Shown: positions 23,292-34,760, numbered from the stretch's first letter. The stretch: DNA of 64,000 bases from Torreya grandis (GCA_037957365.1 JARHVA010002128.1:2551001-2615000), one strand, 5' to 3'. The notes: generated by a model from the letters alone, not told the origin. Translations and numbers: made by a program.

Positions 23292-23309
23292 TCCCCAGAA
23301 ATGGCACCA
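23292..23309 (-). other. Primer-binding site of element A (tRNA-Asp type)
   Basis: On the - strand TGGTGCCATTTCTGGGGA starts four bases inside the 5' LTR. It matches TGGCGCCGTTGCCGGGGA, the tRNA-Asp-complementary site I know from Athila elements. Most differences are C-to-T or G-to-A, as expected for methylated-cytosine decay. Confidence 0.8.
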
Positions 23310-23313
23310 AAAA

Positions 23314-24750
23314 TGATGGGTGTCATTATTTCCTTCATTTAATCAACTCTCTGTTGATGTCATATTCAACCAAGGGTGTGTCTAAATCTATATGCAACAA
23401 GAAGAATCTTAGTGATTTAGTAATTGATTGTAGGTATTTGTATTTTTTTATTTTGGGGGATCTTTAATGTCTTAAGGAATTCTTGGTTAAAACCTTATTA
23501 GAATCAAAGTATGAAAATCTACTAGAAGTAAACACACATTACAAAAATGAATTGCTAAAAATAAACACACTTTTGTAGAATGAAATAGATTGCTGAAAAT
23601 GAACAAACTTTATAGAATTAAACACACAATTTAGAATGCTTGGAAAATGATTGCAAAGAAATGAGAACTTAATCTAGAACACCTAAATGGACAAATCTAC
23701 AAAAAAATTTAACTTAAGGAATTGAAAGCATTTATAAATTTAACAGATATACCTATTTGATTTTGAAAATAAAATATAAATACCAACAAAAATGAAGATC
23801 TTGGTTCTTGGAGGAGTGGACCCTTGCTCCACCTAGAAATAAGATTGAACAACTTAATTCTCTCTCAAAATAGAAATGGCTATTTTATTGATAAAATGTT
23901 TTGTATTACAAAAATGTACTATATTTTTATAGATCAATCTATATCTATCCCTATTCCTCTATTCTTCATTTATTACCATTATTCCTATATTCTTCTTCTT
24001 GTGGTGCATTGATGGCCGTAACTATTTCACAGATATGATAGAACTGAATCATGGCCAAAATAGATGCTAAATTAAAATGTGGCTGGATGTACAGCTATGT
24101 GATAAGTGTGTTGGATCTGTAAGTATGGAAATTGGAAGTCTACTCTTGATTAATAGGATCATTGATTTGATAGATTGTCAGCCATTTGGAATAGATCTTT
24201 ATCAATTCCATAACTTTAGAAGATTTCCAAAACTAAAGGAAATTATTTCATGTCTAATCGTGAAAGTTCTAGAGCTTATCTACAGGAGTTCTGGAACTAA
24301 TTTCAATAATTACAGAACTAAATATAGAGTTCCAAAACTAAGTCTAAAAGTTCTGGAACTAAGTTTGAAAATTTTAGAACTAAATCTGAAAGTTCTGGAA
24401 CTAAGTTTGAAAGTTCCAAAACTAAGTGACAGAACTTGTAATAGCATGGTGGATTTGTGAAACTAAGCTGTATTGATTCCAATGCTTCCAAAAACATGCA
24501 ATCCACTTCATATTTGTTCTTCAGCCTGATGATGACCTGTTTTATTACAAAACTTGAATTTTCCAGAACACTTTGTTAGGAATTTTATATATTTTAAATG
24601 TTAGAATCACAATCAAAAAAATATGGACAATTACATCTTAACTCATATCAGATCAAATAAAAGTCACAAAATATAGTCAAATTTAATAGAAAGAGAGAGT
24701 AAGATGAGGTCATTTGTTTTTCATTTAATAGGCATATACTGCCCTCATCA
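23314..24750 (-). repeat. Element A 5' LTR (right copy)
   Basis: 1437 bases matching 11218-12662. It carries the 21-bp array at 24262-24427. Confidence 0.92.
24262..24427. repeat. 21-bp tandem array of TTCnnGAA palindromes in element A 5' LTR
   Basis: Cores lie at 24267, 24289, 24310, 24330, 24351, 24372, 24393 and 24414. At 24388-24400 the sequence GAAAGTTCTGGAA is a perfect GAAnnTTCnnGAA heat-shock-element consensus. Neighbouring units match it with one to three changes. Confidence 0.85.
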
Positions 24751-24755
24751 CCACT
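24751..24755. repeat. Right target site duplication of element A (CCACT)
   Basis: Exact copy of 11213-11217; element B RT continues from here. Confidence 0.93.
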
Positions 24756-25440
24756 TGTGTGTGGATTTTTGAAATTTGAATAAGGCTTATTTAAAATATG
24801 ATTATCCCCTGACCAATATGGATAACCTATTACAAAGTGTTACTAGATTAGAGATGTTTTCCATATTAGATAGCTTCTTAGGGTATGACTAGATTATGGT
24901 AAAGGAATCTGAGAGATCCAAGACTGAATTCACTATGTCTTGGGGCACATATGTATATATGAGGATGCCTTTTGAGTTAATGAATACTAGATAAATTTTT
25001 CATCAACCTATGGATGTCATTTTTTCAAGGATAATTAACTAGTTCATTGTTGTGTATTAGGATGATATTATTATGTACTCCAGGATTGGAGAAGAACATT
25101 TGGAACATTTAAAAAAAGCATTTATTAGATGCAAGGAGTTTGACATTTTCCTTAATCCAATGAAGTGACACTTGGAGTACAAAAGGCCAAGTTATTAGGG
25201 CATATAGTATCCAAGGATGGTATCATGATTGACCCCAAAAGGGTTGAATCCATTGACAAAGTGCCTATCCCACAATCCAAGAAAGGAATATAGTCTTTAT
25301 TTAGACAAATTAACTTTTTAAGGAGGTTTGTGTCTAATTTTATAGAGATTACTCTACCTATTACTTCCATGCTAAAGAAGGAATAGAACATCAAATGGGA
25401 GGAGAAGACCATACAAGCATTTAGTGGCACCAATGGAGAT
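24756..25440 (+). pseudogene. Element B RT, C-terminal part (decayed)
   Basis: Continues the RT frame from 11217. Motifs are LCVDF, then FSILDSFLGYD, then TMSWGTYVYMRMPFELMN, then VVY-stop-DDIIMYS. The active site at 25055-25066 reads Y-stop-D-D because of a TAG. FDIFLNPMK and a damaged LGHIVSKDGI block follow. Confidence 0.8.
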
Positions 25441-25850
25441 TTAAAATCTACACCTATTTTGGCAAGTCCTGATTACACAAAGTCATTCCATATATTATCT
25501 TTTCCATATTATATAATATTATTGTTATTATCTTATTGTAAAATAATGAGGAAGGTCATGAGAAACCCATAGGTTTCTTTAGCAAAGCTATGTAAGGTCC
25601 TAAACTAAATTATAATATCATGGAAAAATAAGCTTTCTCTCTTTTGAAGGCTGTTAAGACATTTATGTTGTATATTCTTAGTTAAAAGATTATTTCCTAC
25701 ATCTTGCACACTATGGTGAAGGACATTTTAAATTATACTAAAGTATCCAAAAAGAGGTATAAGTGGGTTAACAAGTTACAAGAGTATGACATGGATATCT
25801 AGACCACCAAGTAAATAATGGGGATGGGTCTATTCAAGCTTATGGCTGAG
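25441..25850 (+). pseudogene. Element B RNase H after RT (decayed)
   Basis: ASPDYTKSFHILSF, then KPIGFFSKAM, then LNYNIMEKQAFSLL-like text (a stop falls at the Lys/Gln), then YKWVNKLQEYDMDI. This is the standard Gypsy RNase H, in its usual place before integrase. Together with 10161-10560 it gives element B two RNase H domains. Confidence 0.65.
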
Positions 25851-27176
25851 ACCAATTTACAAATTGTTGAGGTAAACATTGTTGTTTTTAATGTTGATGA
25901 TTCTTTAAGTCAATTTATCATGTCTTCATGGTATCGAGATATTATTTACTACTTTAAAAATATGAGTTGTCCCCGCGAATTGGATAATAATCAAAAAATA
26001 ACTCTTCAACTTGTTTCCCAAAAATACCTCTTGACTAAGAATGGACTAGCATGGAAGAATCTAGATGGGTTTCTCTTAAGATGCATGCTAGAAGAATAGA
26101 CTATTGACCTAATTGAAGACTTCCATAGTGGAGTGTGTGGTGGTCATTTTTCACCTAAATTTATAGCTCATAAAATTTTAAGAGATGGTTATTGGTGGCC
26201 AACACTATTTAAATATGTCACTCAGATAGTCAAAAAATGTAAGAAATGTCAGTGCTTCACTGGGAGGATGAAATCTTTAGGTTCTCTTCCCTTGTAGCCC
26301 ATGATGATTGAAGGCCCATTCAGACAATGGAGAATGGATTTCATTGGAAAAATTGTTTATTCATCAAGCGATGGACATAGATGGATACTAGTTGTAATTG
26401 ACTTCTTCACAAAATGGGTCGAAGCAATCCTTACAAAGAAAACAACACACTAGGTAGTTATGGATTTTTTATTAAAATAAATTATTTGTAGATTTGGTGT
26501 GCCTATCAAGATAATTATTGATAATGCCATGATCTTCAAAGCCAAACCTTTGGTGGAATTATGTGAAGATTATGGGATTGAATTGACCTATGCTTCCAAT
26601 TACAATCTTCAAGATAATGGGCAATCAAAATCAAGTAATGAGAACTTGCTCAAAATCATTGGATGGACTTTGGAAGCAAATAAGAGGAAGTGGGGTGAAT
26701 AGCTAAAGTTTTCCTTGTGGGATAATAGGATTACACCTAAGAGATCTATAGGCAAAGTAACTTTTGATCTTATTTATAGAGCTCAAGTAGTTTTACCTAT
26801 GAATTTATAGTTGCCCACCTATTAGCTCATGCAACAACTGGGGATGATGAGCATATCAACCACTATGAAAGAAGGATGAACTAGATTATTGAGCTTGATA
26901 AAATTTAAAGAGAAGCTCTTGGAAGACACCTCAAGTTCAAAGAAAATATTTGATAGGAAGGTCACTCTAAAAACCTTCCAAGTAGGTGATCTTATTCTAC
27001 TTTGGGACAACAGGCATGAGGAAAAATGAAAGCATGGCATGTTTTATGCCTTGTGGATGGGTACCTATTCCATTGACTACCAGATTGGGGAGAATACTTT
27101 CTTCTTGAGAGACTTGGATGGTGAAATATTAGAGCTGCAATTTAATGGAATAAATTTAAAACACTTCCTTGATTGA
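25851..27176 (+). pseudogene. Element B integrase (decayed)
   Basis: The zinc-binding region is intact in form: HSGVCGGHF, then KKCKKCQCF. The core has RMDFIGKI (first Asp) and IIIDNAMIF (second Asp). The Glu motif reads NGQSKSSNENLL where the family has NGQAESSNKNLL, so the catalytic Glu is Lys. The tail has FQVGDLILLWDNR and INLKHFLD before the TGA at 27174-27176. TAG stops are frequent. Confidence 0.82.
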
Positions 27177-27474
27177 GTTTGTCTATAACTGTGTACATAT
27201 TGTATAGTGTTTTATCTTTTTGTTGTTTTGTTGCTTTGTTACCCCTCTGACTTGGGCCTTGTTTGTAAAGTTTCCATTTTTGCTTTGTTTTGTGTTCATT
27301 TATATATCCTCCTAATCTATTTTTCTAAGTCTACCATGTTTTTTTGAGCCTTCATGAATTGTTTTTGAAAATTGCCAAGTCTTAACTCCATATCCCAATG
27401 GATTGGCACCTGATCTTACATTCTAGGGTTCTTTGCACACCCATAAAGGGTATGCATCCTTGAGAGAGAGCCAA
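27177..27474 (+). other. 3' untranslated stretch of element B
   Basis: T-rich sequence with no reading frame beyond a few codons after pol. It ends in GAGAGAGAGCCAA, a purine-rich tract just before the LTR-like TGTTAGTGCCC. Confidence 0.5.
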
Positions 27475-27858
27475 TGTTAGTGCCCAAAATTATAATGAAT
27501 CAATTTATCCCTTGTCAAATATAAATTCCAAAGACCTTATCCAAATTCCTTCTTTCAAAATGTTCATGTCAAAGGTCAAGTTCATGTGAAAATTGGCTAA
27601 GTCTTAATTAGGTCTTTCCTTGGTGAATGTGTATTTCCCTTTGACTTTTTTGGGAGTTTTACACAAACATAATGTCTAATGAAAATAGGTATTTGGGTCT
27701 TACAAAAAAAGTCTAAAGACTTATTTCCATCAAAAAAAATATTTGCTACATAAAGTACGAAGGAATTCAATGTCTTGGCCAAGTCCCATTTGCATTGGGA
27801 TAAGTGTTTCTCAAAAAATCAATTTATTTCAAACATTTTGTCCATAATAAAAAGTTTG

Positions 27859-28224
27859 AAGGGCACTTACCCTTTTAGAATTTTCCCCCCACAAAAATCA
27901 AGAAAGAAGTGCAGAGTCTTATTTTATTTTGGCCAAAACACTTATGCAAAAAAATTGAAGGGTACTTACCCTTCAGTAAAAGTGCAAAGGTCTAATTTAT
28001 TCGAAAAAAGATCTAAGTCTAATTCCTTTGGGAAAAGTGTAAGATCCAATTATTTTGGAATTTTTTTCCATGGAAAAAAGTTCAAAGGGCACTTGCCCTT
28101 AGGGTATTTTTCCCATGGAGAAAAATATAGAAAGAAAAGTTTAAATTCCTTCAAAAAAAATGTAAAGTGTTTATTTGTTTTGGATGTTTTGTATATGGCA
28201 AAAAGTCCAAAGGGTACTTGCTCA
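27859..28224. repeat. Four dispersed AAGGGYACTTRCCCTT palindromes
   Basis: Imperfect palindromes lie at 27859-27874, 27958-27973, 28085-28100 and (damaged) 28209-28224, spaced 99, 127 and 124 bases. Each sits in similar A-rich flanks with phrases such as TTTTCCCATGGAGAAAAA. This looks like an eroded tandem repeat of roughly 100-127 bases. Confidence 0.7.
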
Positions 28225-28476
28225 TCAGGCATTTTGCCTGCACGAAAATCCCAAAAAAAGTGCTTTCTTTGGAAAAAGTGTAAGCTCAATTTCTTCAAAG
28301 AAAATGCTAAGTTCAATTTCTATGGAAAAATTATTTTAGACAAAATGTCTAAAACAATTATCTCGATAATGACAAAATGCCAAAGACTCAATTTTTATGA
28401 AAAAAGTGCAAATACTAGTTTCTTCAAGGAAATTGTTTTGGAAAAAATGTCTAAAAAAATTCTCCTAATAAATAAA

Positions 28477-29004
28477 GGGCCTAGGAGTAGAAGAGCCGAA
28501 GACAAAACCCCGCAACAATTATTATGAGACAATTATGCAAAAGATAGAGAAGTTGAAGAAAAAAGGCTTGGGAAAAATTCTTTCGAAGAGAAAAGGGCTG
28601 ATGAAAGTAGGAATATTGAAGATAAAAGATATGATAAGAAAATGCTTGATGAAATTTCTAACTTTGCATAGGTAACTTGCTCATAGATGTCATTGATAGG
28701 TACATAGACGTTAACTTTAATCCATAGAAGATAGAAATTAGGGCCTAAGAGTAGAAGAGCCAAAGACAAAATCCCGCAACAATTATTGTGAGACTATTAT
28801 GCAAAAGATAGAGAATTTGAAGAAAAAAGGCTTGGGAAAAATTCTTTCGAAGAGTAAAGGGTTGATGAAAGTATGAATATTGAAGATAAAAGATATGATA
28901 AGCAAATGCTTGATGAAATTTCCAACTTTGCATAGGTAATTTTCTCGCAGATGTCATTGATAGGTACATAGACGTTAACTTTAATCCATATAAGATAGAA
29001 ATTA
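28477..29004. repeat. Tandem duplication, two 264-bp units
   Basis: Units 28477-28740 and 28741-29004 align end to end with few differences. Both begin GGGCCTARGAGTAGAAGAGCC and end AGATAGAAATTA. Confidence 0.92.
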
Positions 29005-30829
29005 GGGTTCAAATATTCTAAGATAGTCATGCGAACATCAATTTTAGGCCCCATAAAATAGATGTTTGAGTTCAAATGGAGGTAAATCTATGGTGTGCAT
29101 TTATGTATACCAAGATGATCAGATGGTGTATGATCAAATCTGAATAGTCAAAGAAACATGGGATGAGTAAGATGGAAACAAGTGTCATCATCATGAGACC
29201 CTATCAGAAATTTGATGGAGCACAGAATAAAGGATTGATCCTTCTAGATTGAAAATCAATGATCTACACTTGATCCATGCCAATGACATCAATTGTGTGT
29301 AATGATAGTGGAATATATAATGAACCTCCAAGAAAATCAAAGACCACCAAGTGGTGAGAATGCATTATCCTAGAAGAGTTGACATAGTAAGGTGCATAAA
29401 TCCTATGGGACTACCAAGTGGCATAACCTTAGTGCCAAAGATAGCTATCATCCAACAATGCTTGGTCTTCCAAATCAAGATCAATGGTATGCATCAATCT
29501 ATGCACATAGATTGATAGCATGAGTGACACCTAACTCAAAAAAGGGCTTAGAACCTATAAGAAAATGGCACCTGTCTAATGGGAGACAAAGGTCACATTT
29601 CAAGATAAGGAGCAGTGTGACATGGTGAATACCACATGAGTATGCACATAATATTCAAAGGTCCTATGAAGATCATTTTATGGATCTTTCACCATTGATA
29701 AGAGGATTGACTAGGAAAGTTTCAAATGAACCATAGGAATTTCATATGAAGTTTAAAGGCATTTTGGCAAAAGTATAATTTCAAGGCAGAGAGTGGGTTT
29801 ATAGATATGTCAAATATTGGTTCTAAAGTGTGACCTTGATGATTGGACATTGTATAAATCCCATTTATGAATGTAGGACAAATATATTACATGATTTTAG
29901 CATGTATAAAATACAAATGGTTTTATGTTTATATAATTAATGACCTCTATGTAGATCTCTAGTAAAGCCTATATGATAGGGAGTTTTAAAAGGGTGACAA
30001 GTATGTGTTCAGTACATTATAATCCAAGGTGGATTTAATAACCCCTCATGTGTTCATTTGAATACCTCCCTAAGGAATCTTCCTAGGGGGACTATAAGTG
30101 TTATTTATAACTTGGAAATTCATATATGTGAAAGTGGGGCCAAAAATACCTAAATAGATCAATGGTGGGAATAATCCATTTATGCTTTAAAAAGAAAATT
30201 TACACAAAAGGATAGATGTATTGAAAAAGATAAATTTGTTAAAGGGACAAAAGTGAAAAAGGGTAGAATATGTGAAAAAGTGGATTGGAGTCAAAAGTAA
30301 AAAAATTAAAATGACCTAAGTATTTTGCATTTGTCATTATTGTGTCTCCCCAAGCTCCTCCATGAGTGAGATATTGTAGGTTTAAAAATCCAATTTGGGC
30401 CACTCTAGAGAAGATCATTCAAAGGGACATGGATTTCAAATATTCCCAGGAAATAATGGAAGAATTAGGTTGTTCAATGGTGTGCATGAGAGGGAGGGAG
30501 GTTGTCTAGGAGTTTCTAGTTGTGCAAGGAAGTGGTCCAAGGCATTTTCAGATAGTTCCACATAAAGACAACATTTGTTTGGCCCTTTACCATGAATATT
30601 ATCCTTCTAGATCATGTAAAAGGCATCTCCCACCATGAAACTAGAAGTTTTTTTATAAAATATTCATCATTATTTTTAAAGGCAGTTAGAACATTGATTT
30701 TTATTGTAAATAGATGAAGATTTTAGGCATGGCAAGGGAATATACTCCAGCTAGATGCATCTTGACAAATTTGAAATTTTTTTTTACACTTTTGAGACTT
30801 GCGACCCACAATTTTATATTTGAAAAATT

Positions 30830-30837
30830 TATAAATA
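30830..30837 (+). promoter_or_regulatory. TATA-like box in probable LTR
   Basis: TATAAATA followed by GGGGGTTCTCTCC, which resembles a plant LTR core promoter. The only support is sequence and position. Confidence 0.35.
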
Positions 30838-31097
30838 GGGGGTTCTCTCCTCTATTAAAGGTTATTATATGTTTGTTGTCTTGTTGGTCATTGTTTTAGG
30901 TGGCTATTTTACCTAAGTCCAGGTTTTGCAAAAAAAAATATTGGATCAATTGTTGTGTGTAGATTTTATCTCTCTTACTAAGGTGTTTGTAGATGTACAT
31001 GAATAGGGTTCATTTTAAGAATACCTATAGGAAAACATATTGGAAATATCTGGTGAATCTAAGAAAATTAGATTCAAAAGCATGTCAAATCTCTCAA

Positions 31098-31616
31098 GGG
31101 TATGGTGAATAGTTAAATCGAATAGTTGAACTAAATGATTAAATCAAATGGTTGAATTGAATGATATATCCAAATGTTCTAGCTAAATGGATGAGATGAA
31201 CTATTGAAAGAAAAAACTAAATTGAAATGACTAGCTAAATGGTTTAATGGTAAGGCTAAACTAAATGTTTAATCTTAATAGTCAAGTCAATCAACTAGAT
31301 TAGATGGTTGAGTTAAATTCTTAGACTAAATGGATAATCTTAATGGCTAAACTATATGGTTGAGTCAGATGGCTATGTCAAATGGCTAAGCTAAATGGTT
31401 GAATTAGATGGTTGAGCCACATGGCCTAATTGAATGCCTGAGTCACATTGAATGGTCTAGCTAAATGGATGAGTCAAACCACTAAAATAAATAATTAAAT
31501 TAGATGGTTAAACTAGATGGCTAAGTTAGATATATGATTTGAATGGCTTTGCCAAACACCTGAGTTGTGAACATTATTTAAACAATTCCACTAGATGATG
31601 AAGCTAGATGGTTTGA
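31098..31616. repeat. 13-bp minisatellite, left array of element E
   Basis: Degenerate 13-bp units of the type ATGGYTRAGYYAA run head to tail. In the clearest part (about 31370-31450) six consecutive units keep the 13-base spacing. Earlier units are more eroded. Confidence 0.8.
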
Positions 31617-31687
31617 CCATTTGATGCACTAGTGGGTGACTTGTGCATCTGATCTACTATTTAATTTCCCAATAACCTCCCATGCTC

Positions 31688-31695
31688 TATAAATA
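31688..31695 (+). promoter_or_regulatory. TATA-like box inside element E left end
   Basis: CTCTATAAATACTCAC lies about 70 bases inside the left minisatellite. It could be a promoter for rightward transcription of element E. No transcript start or ORF can be fixed from the sequence. Confidence 0.3.
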
Positions 31696-31699
31696 CTCA

Positions 31700-33289
31700 C
31701 ATATACCCTAATTTATAACATTTTATAGAACTCATTTCTCATCCGTAGGAGAAAATAAATGTTTTATATCCATGGAAAGAAAATTTGTTTTCAAAAACCT
31801 ACTATGCCTACACATTGTGAAGCTCATAAAAAACCAAATTCATTCAATGATTGGGTTTAGGAATATAGCTTCATTGGCCTCCTCTACATATTTTAATATG
31901 ACCTCAACACCACCCTTTTGAAAATGTTCATGTACTCATATGACCTGAATAAGAAGATCTTCACCCTATAAGTCAATTACAAAATGATTTCATTTGGTAC
32001 TTCACCATAACATATTCACAATCTCATCAATCTTCCATTTCATAATGTAACCCCTCTGAGTTATAAATCATAACTGTCAAATAAAAACAAAAATTACTTG
32101 GCCAAAAATTTTGATTTACACATTGGAAAAATTGGTATGTACTTATAAATTTGTTTGTATATTCAAACTTTAACTTTCATCTTTTATGATCTAAAGACTA
32201 TAATCCTATTTTTGTCTTTCATTTCAAATAGTCAAAAGAGGCATGTCTATGTTGAAGATGTTACTCACCCTTTTTTAAAATCAATGGTTCAATTTTTCCA
32301 AGATAGAATAGTATTATAAGGAAAAGCCATATATATTCCATAATGGGCACTATTTTACATTATCCATACTATTTTCAACTTTAAATATGACTGGTGTTCT
32401 TTCATTTCCTCTATAATAAGGCTTGAATTGAATTTTATTGTTAGTAATCCTAGTTCCACTATTTCTTGTTCTAATTTTATTTTGTCATTTTACTACGAGG
32501 CATTTTGAACTCTAAAAAACATAGGGTCCAACTATGTTGGATCCAAAATGATGATAAACTCTTTATCTTAGGATGAGCAGGAGGTTAGCTAATTTGTTCA
32601 TTTATTGATCTAGATTTTAGGGTATAATGTTTGTATATTTTTTAAATGGTTACCAAGGTAAATATTAATAATTATTTGATCTTTGTTTGTTACAACTGAT
32701 AGGCAAGAATGTATGACTCAAAAAAAATCTACCTTAAAAGGATAGTGTGCACCTACAACTACAGTTGAAGATTTTGTAGATTTAAAGTCTGTAAAATCAT
32801 CCATGCAATCTTATCGACTTGCAAAATGTCCACAAGTTTCTTAAGTGTCCTCTCTACATGTAATTTTGTTATTAAAAAATTTCAAATTGGATTTTAATTT
32901 TCCAAACTCAAATGTATTGTTTTAATTTTTTTTTTAATTATTACATTTGACTTGAGAGTAATTTAGATGGTAGAACAACCACCAGTACCACCACAAAAAA
33001 TAGTAACATCTAATACCCTTCTCAACCCTCTATGGAAAGTATTGTATATTGCATAGTTTGTTTTTATTTTTATTTTTTGTATTTTGATTATTGTTTTTTA
33101 GACTAATTTTTTATGTAATATAGCATCTGAAAACACACCTATCGTTGTCACTCATAATACACTACATACATTGGAGAATATTTTGTCTCCAAATACAAGT
33201 ATTAAACTTTTAATTTCAATTTTACATATAACTTTATTTTTTTTCAATTTCTTTATTTTCTAAAATAAATTACATTTTCTAGGCTATCC
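31700..33289. other. AT-rich stretch, nothing recognised
   Basis: No maintained frame. Several T-rich and A-rich tracts such as 32930-32945 and 33060-33080. Possibly intron-like or untranslated sequence before the coding-like stretch at 33290. Confidence 0.35.
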
Positions 33290-34520
33290 TCTATCTATGA
33301 GGAAGATTATGCCACTGCCTCTGCCCTTGAATGTATTTCATAGAAGGGGGAAGGCTCTTCCACTAACACTACCACAACAAACAACACTATAAATATCAGG
33401 TTCCCAATTCCCCTCTTTCTCTATTCGAGGTTTATCAATTGTGCAAGGATTAACTTATTAGCCAAAAATTGATCTTGATGATGAATATATGGGGTTTGAT
33501 AGTGTTGCTAATGTTGGAACTACTTTCAATCCACATGATTTTATCTAAGGAGACACAACACATGTTCATGTATCTGGTTAGTAGGAACCTTTAAGTACTT
33601 CAATGAATAGTCCCACCCCAATAGGGAATGTTGTAAAGTCTGATGATGCCCTTAGATATTTTTCATTGATCAATTTGGTAGTAGATAGTATTATTGCTAG
33701 TCTTTAGGAGGGAGTAATTGATGAGTTTTAAAAAAATTGTGTGTGTGGGAGATTTTATCAAAGGCCATTATCAAAGAAATAAATGACCATTATCACAATT
33801 ACTCAAAGTGAGAAATTTTTTTTGCATTGGTGCAATAGGAACTTGTAAAAATGGATAATTTATTTGCCAAAACTAAATTTGGGTTAGTTATTATTGTTAA
33901 TACTTGAAATGATAATGTGTTGATGATCGTGCTTAATAGGTTGGAGAATTTGAATGCAAAATCCCAAGAATATTTTAATAAATGGGAAAAATACATCAAC
34001 CTTTTTATGATTGCAAATGTGGAGAAAGAAAAACCTTTGGTAATGTATATTCATTTTAATCAATTTTCATGTCATTCCTAATTTTGTTCACATATAATTA
34101 CATTACATTTTAAAATGCAATAAAAATATGAGAACTTGAAGAAAGAAGTTGAGGTACTCAATGTTCATCTAAAAATACATGAAAATTTTTACAATCTACT
34201 GCTTAATTCAAGGAGAATCTTGTTCTATTGAATAAATAGGACAATGCACTATGAAAAATTATTAAGAAGCAAGGACAAGATCTTGATGCCTTATTTAATT
34301 AGAAGATAGTTGTTGATCCAAGTCTACTTTCTATAAGAGATGCTAGAAATGAGGATAGGGAAAATCTTAAACATCTTAATGTTATGGTTATGGATCTTGA
34401 AAAGGTAGGGATATTAAAGGATGGTACTAGCATATAGAATGTTGGGATTGAGAAAGTAGTTGAGGAAGTGGTTGTGAAATAAAGGGAAAAAGTGGTTGAG
34501 AAAATAACTGAGTAATTGAG
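33290..34520 (+). pseudogene. Decayed coding-like stretch in element E, function unknown
   Basis: Broken frames on the + strand give protein-like text: SSIYEEDYATASALE, IDLDDEYMGFDSVANVGTT, NVVKSDDALRYFSLINLVVD and, after a possible intron at about 34040-34115, a charged helical stretch ending with KVVEEVVVKQREKVVEK-like residues near 34440-34515. I do not recognise a family. It may be a second transposon ORF or a captured gene fragment. Confidence 0.35.
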
Positions 34521-34760
34521 ATTATATTTTAAAATTTTATATACTTGAAAATAATTTTCTATTTTAAAATATAAATTATGAATGACAATTTCAAGTTTAT
34601 AGATGTTGTGATCAAATGATTGACTTTTAATTACAATTTCAATTTGAATTTTACGTTGTAAACTTGAATGGTGTTAGGGCCCCTTTTGATATTTTTGATG
34701 CATTTGTGAAAATTAAATCTCAATATAGATGGATTAATTTAAAAATATTCCTTTATAAAA

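Larger units (their letters stand above)
11218..24750 (-). mobile_element. Element A: Athila-like Ty3/Gypsy retrotransposon, complete with both LTRs
   Basis: Direct LTRs at 11218-12662 and 23314-24750 both start TGATG and end CTCATCA on the + strand, giving TGATG/CATCA ends. A perfect 5-bp duplication CCACT flanks the element. On the - strand the order is 5' LTR, tRNA-Asp-type primer-binding site, gag, protease, RT, RNase H, integrase, an extra env-position ORF, purine tract, 3' LTR. That order and primer type fit Athila elements. The two LTRs differ by scattered substitutions, mostly transitions, and look less diverged than those of element C. The element is dead: gag and pol carry many stops, and a solo LTR interrupts the protease-RT interval. 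Confidence 0.92.
7246..27176 (+). mobile_element. Element B: decayed Tat-like Ty3/Gypsy retrotransposon, split by element A
   Basis: Domain order on the + strand is gag (7347-9530), protease (9531-10160), an RNase H-like domain (10161-10560), RT (about 10870-11217, then 24756-25440), a second RNase H (25440-25850) and integrase to 27176. Bases 11218-24750 are the nested element A and 24751-24755 is its target duplication. Removing these joins the RT reading frame without a gap. B must be older than A. Every domain has in-frame stops. It is not certain where B ends: the stretch from 27475 may be its 3' LTR, but no matching 5' LTR was found. Confidence 0.8.
27475..31000 (+). other. Probable 3' LTR of element B, repeat-rich, end not defined
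   Basis: TGTTAGTGCCCAAAATT at 27475 resembles Tat LTR starts (compare TGTAGACACCAAAAT) and follows a purine-rich tract. The stretch contains four AAGGG-type palindromes, a 264-bp tandem duplication and a TATA-like TATAAATAGGG at 30830. These are features of a long U3. No matching 5' copy or target duplication was found, and the right end is a guess. Confidence 0.4.

Noticed and set aside
24077..24460. 127-codon open frame with LELSLK heptads, and matching frames on the - strand
   Set aside because: The heptads come from the 21-bp array in the LTR, which gives 7-residue repeats in every frame. No gene structure surrounds it.
27775..28527. A 250-codon open frame on the + strand, Lys-rich, with repeated KGTYP-like phrases
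   Set aside because: It is carried by the eroded tandem palindromes of the probable LTR and has low complexity. The opposite strand is also partly open, and no domain is visible. It is most likely a by-product of the repeat and not a gene.
31098..31616. Left 13-bp array considered as part of the B 3' LTR promoter, or as a CRISPR-like array
   Set aside because: Units are head to tail without unique spacers, so it is not CRISPR. The inverted partner array at 38813-39320 and shared inner flanks fit a transposon end better than an LTR, although the LTR option is not excluded.
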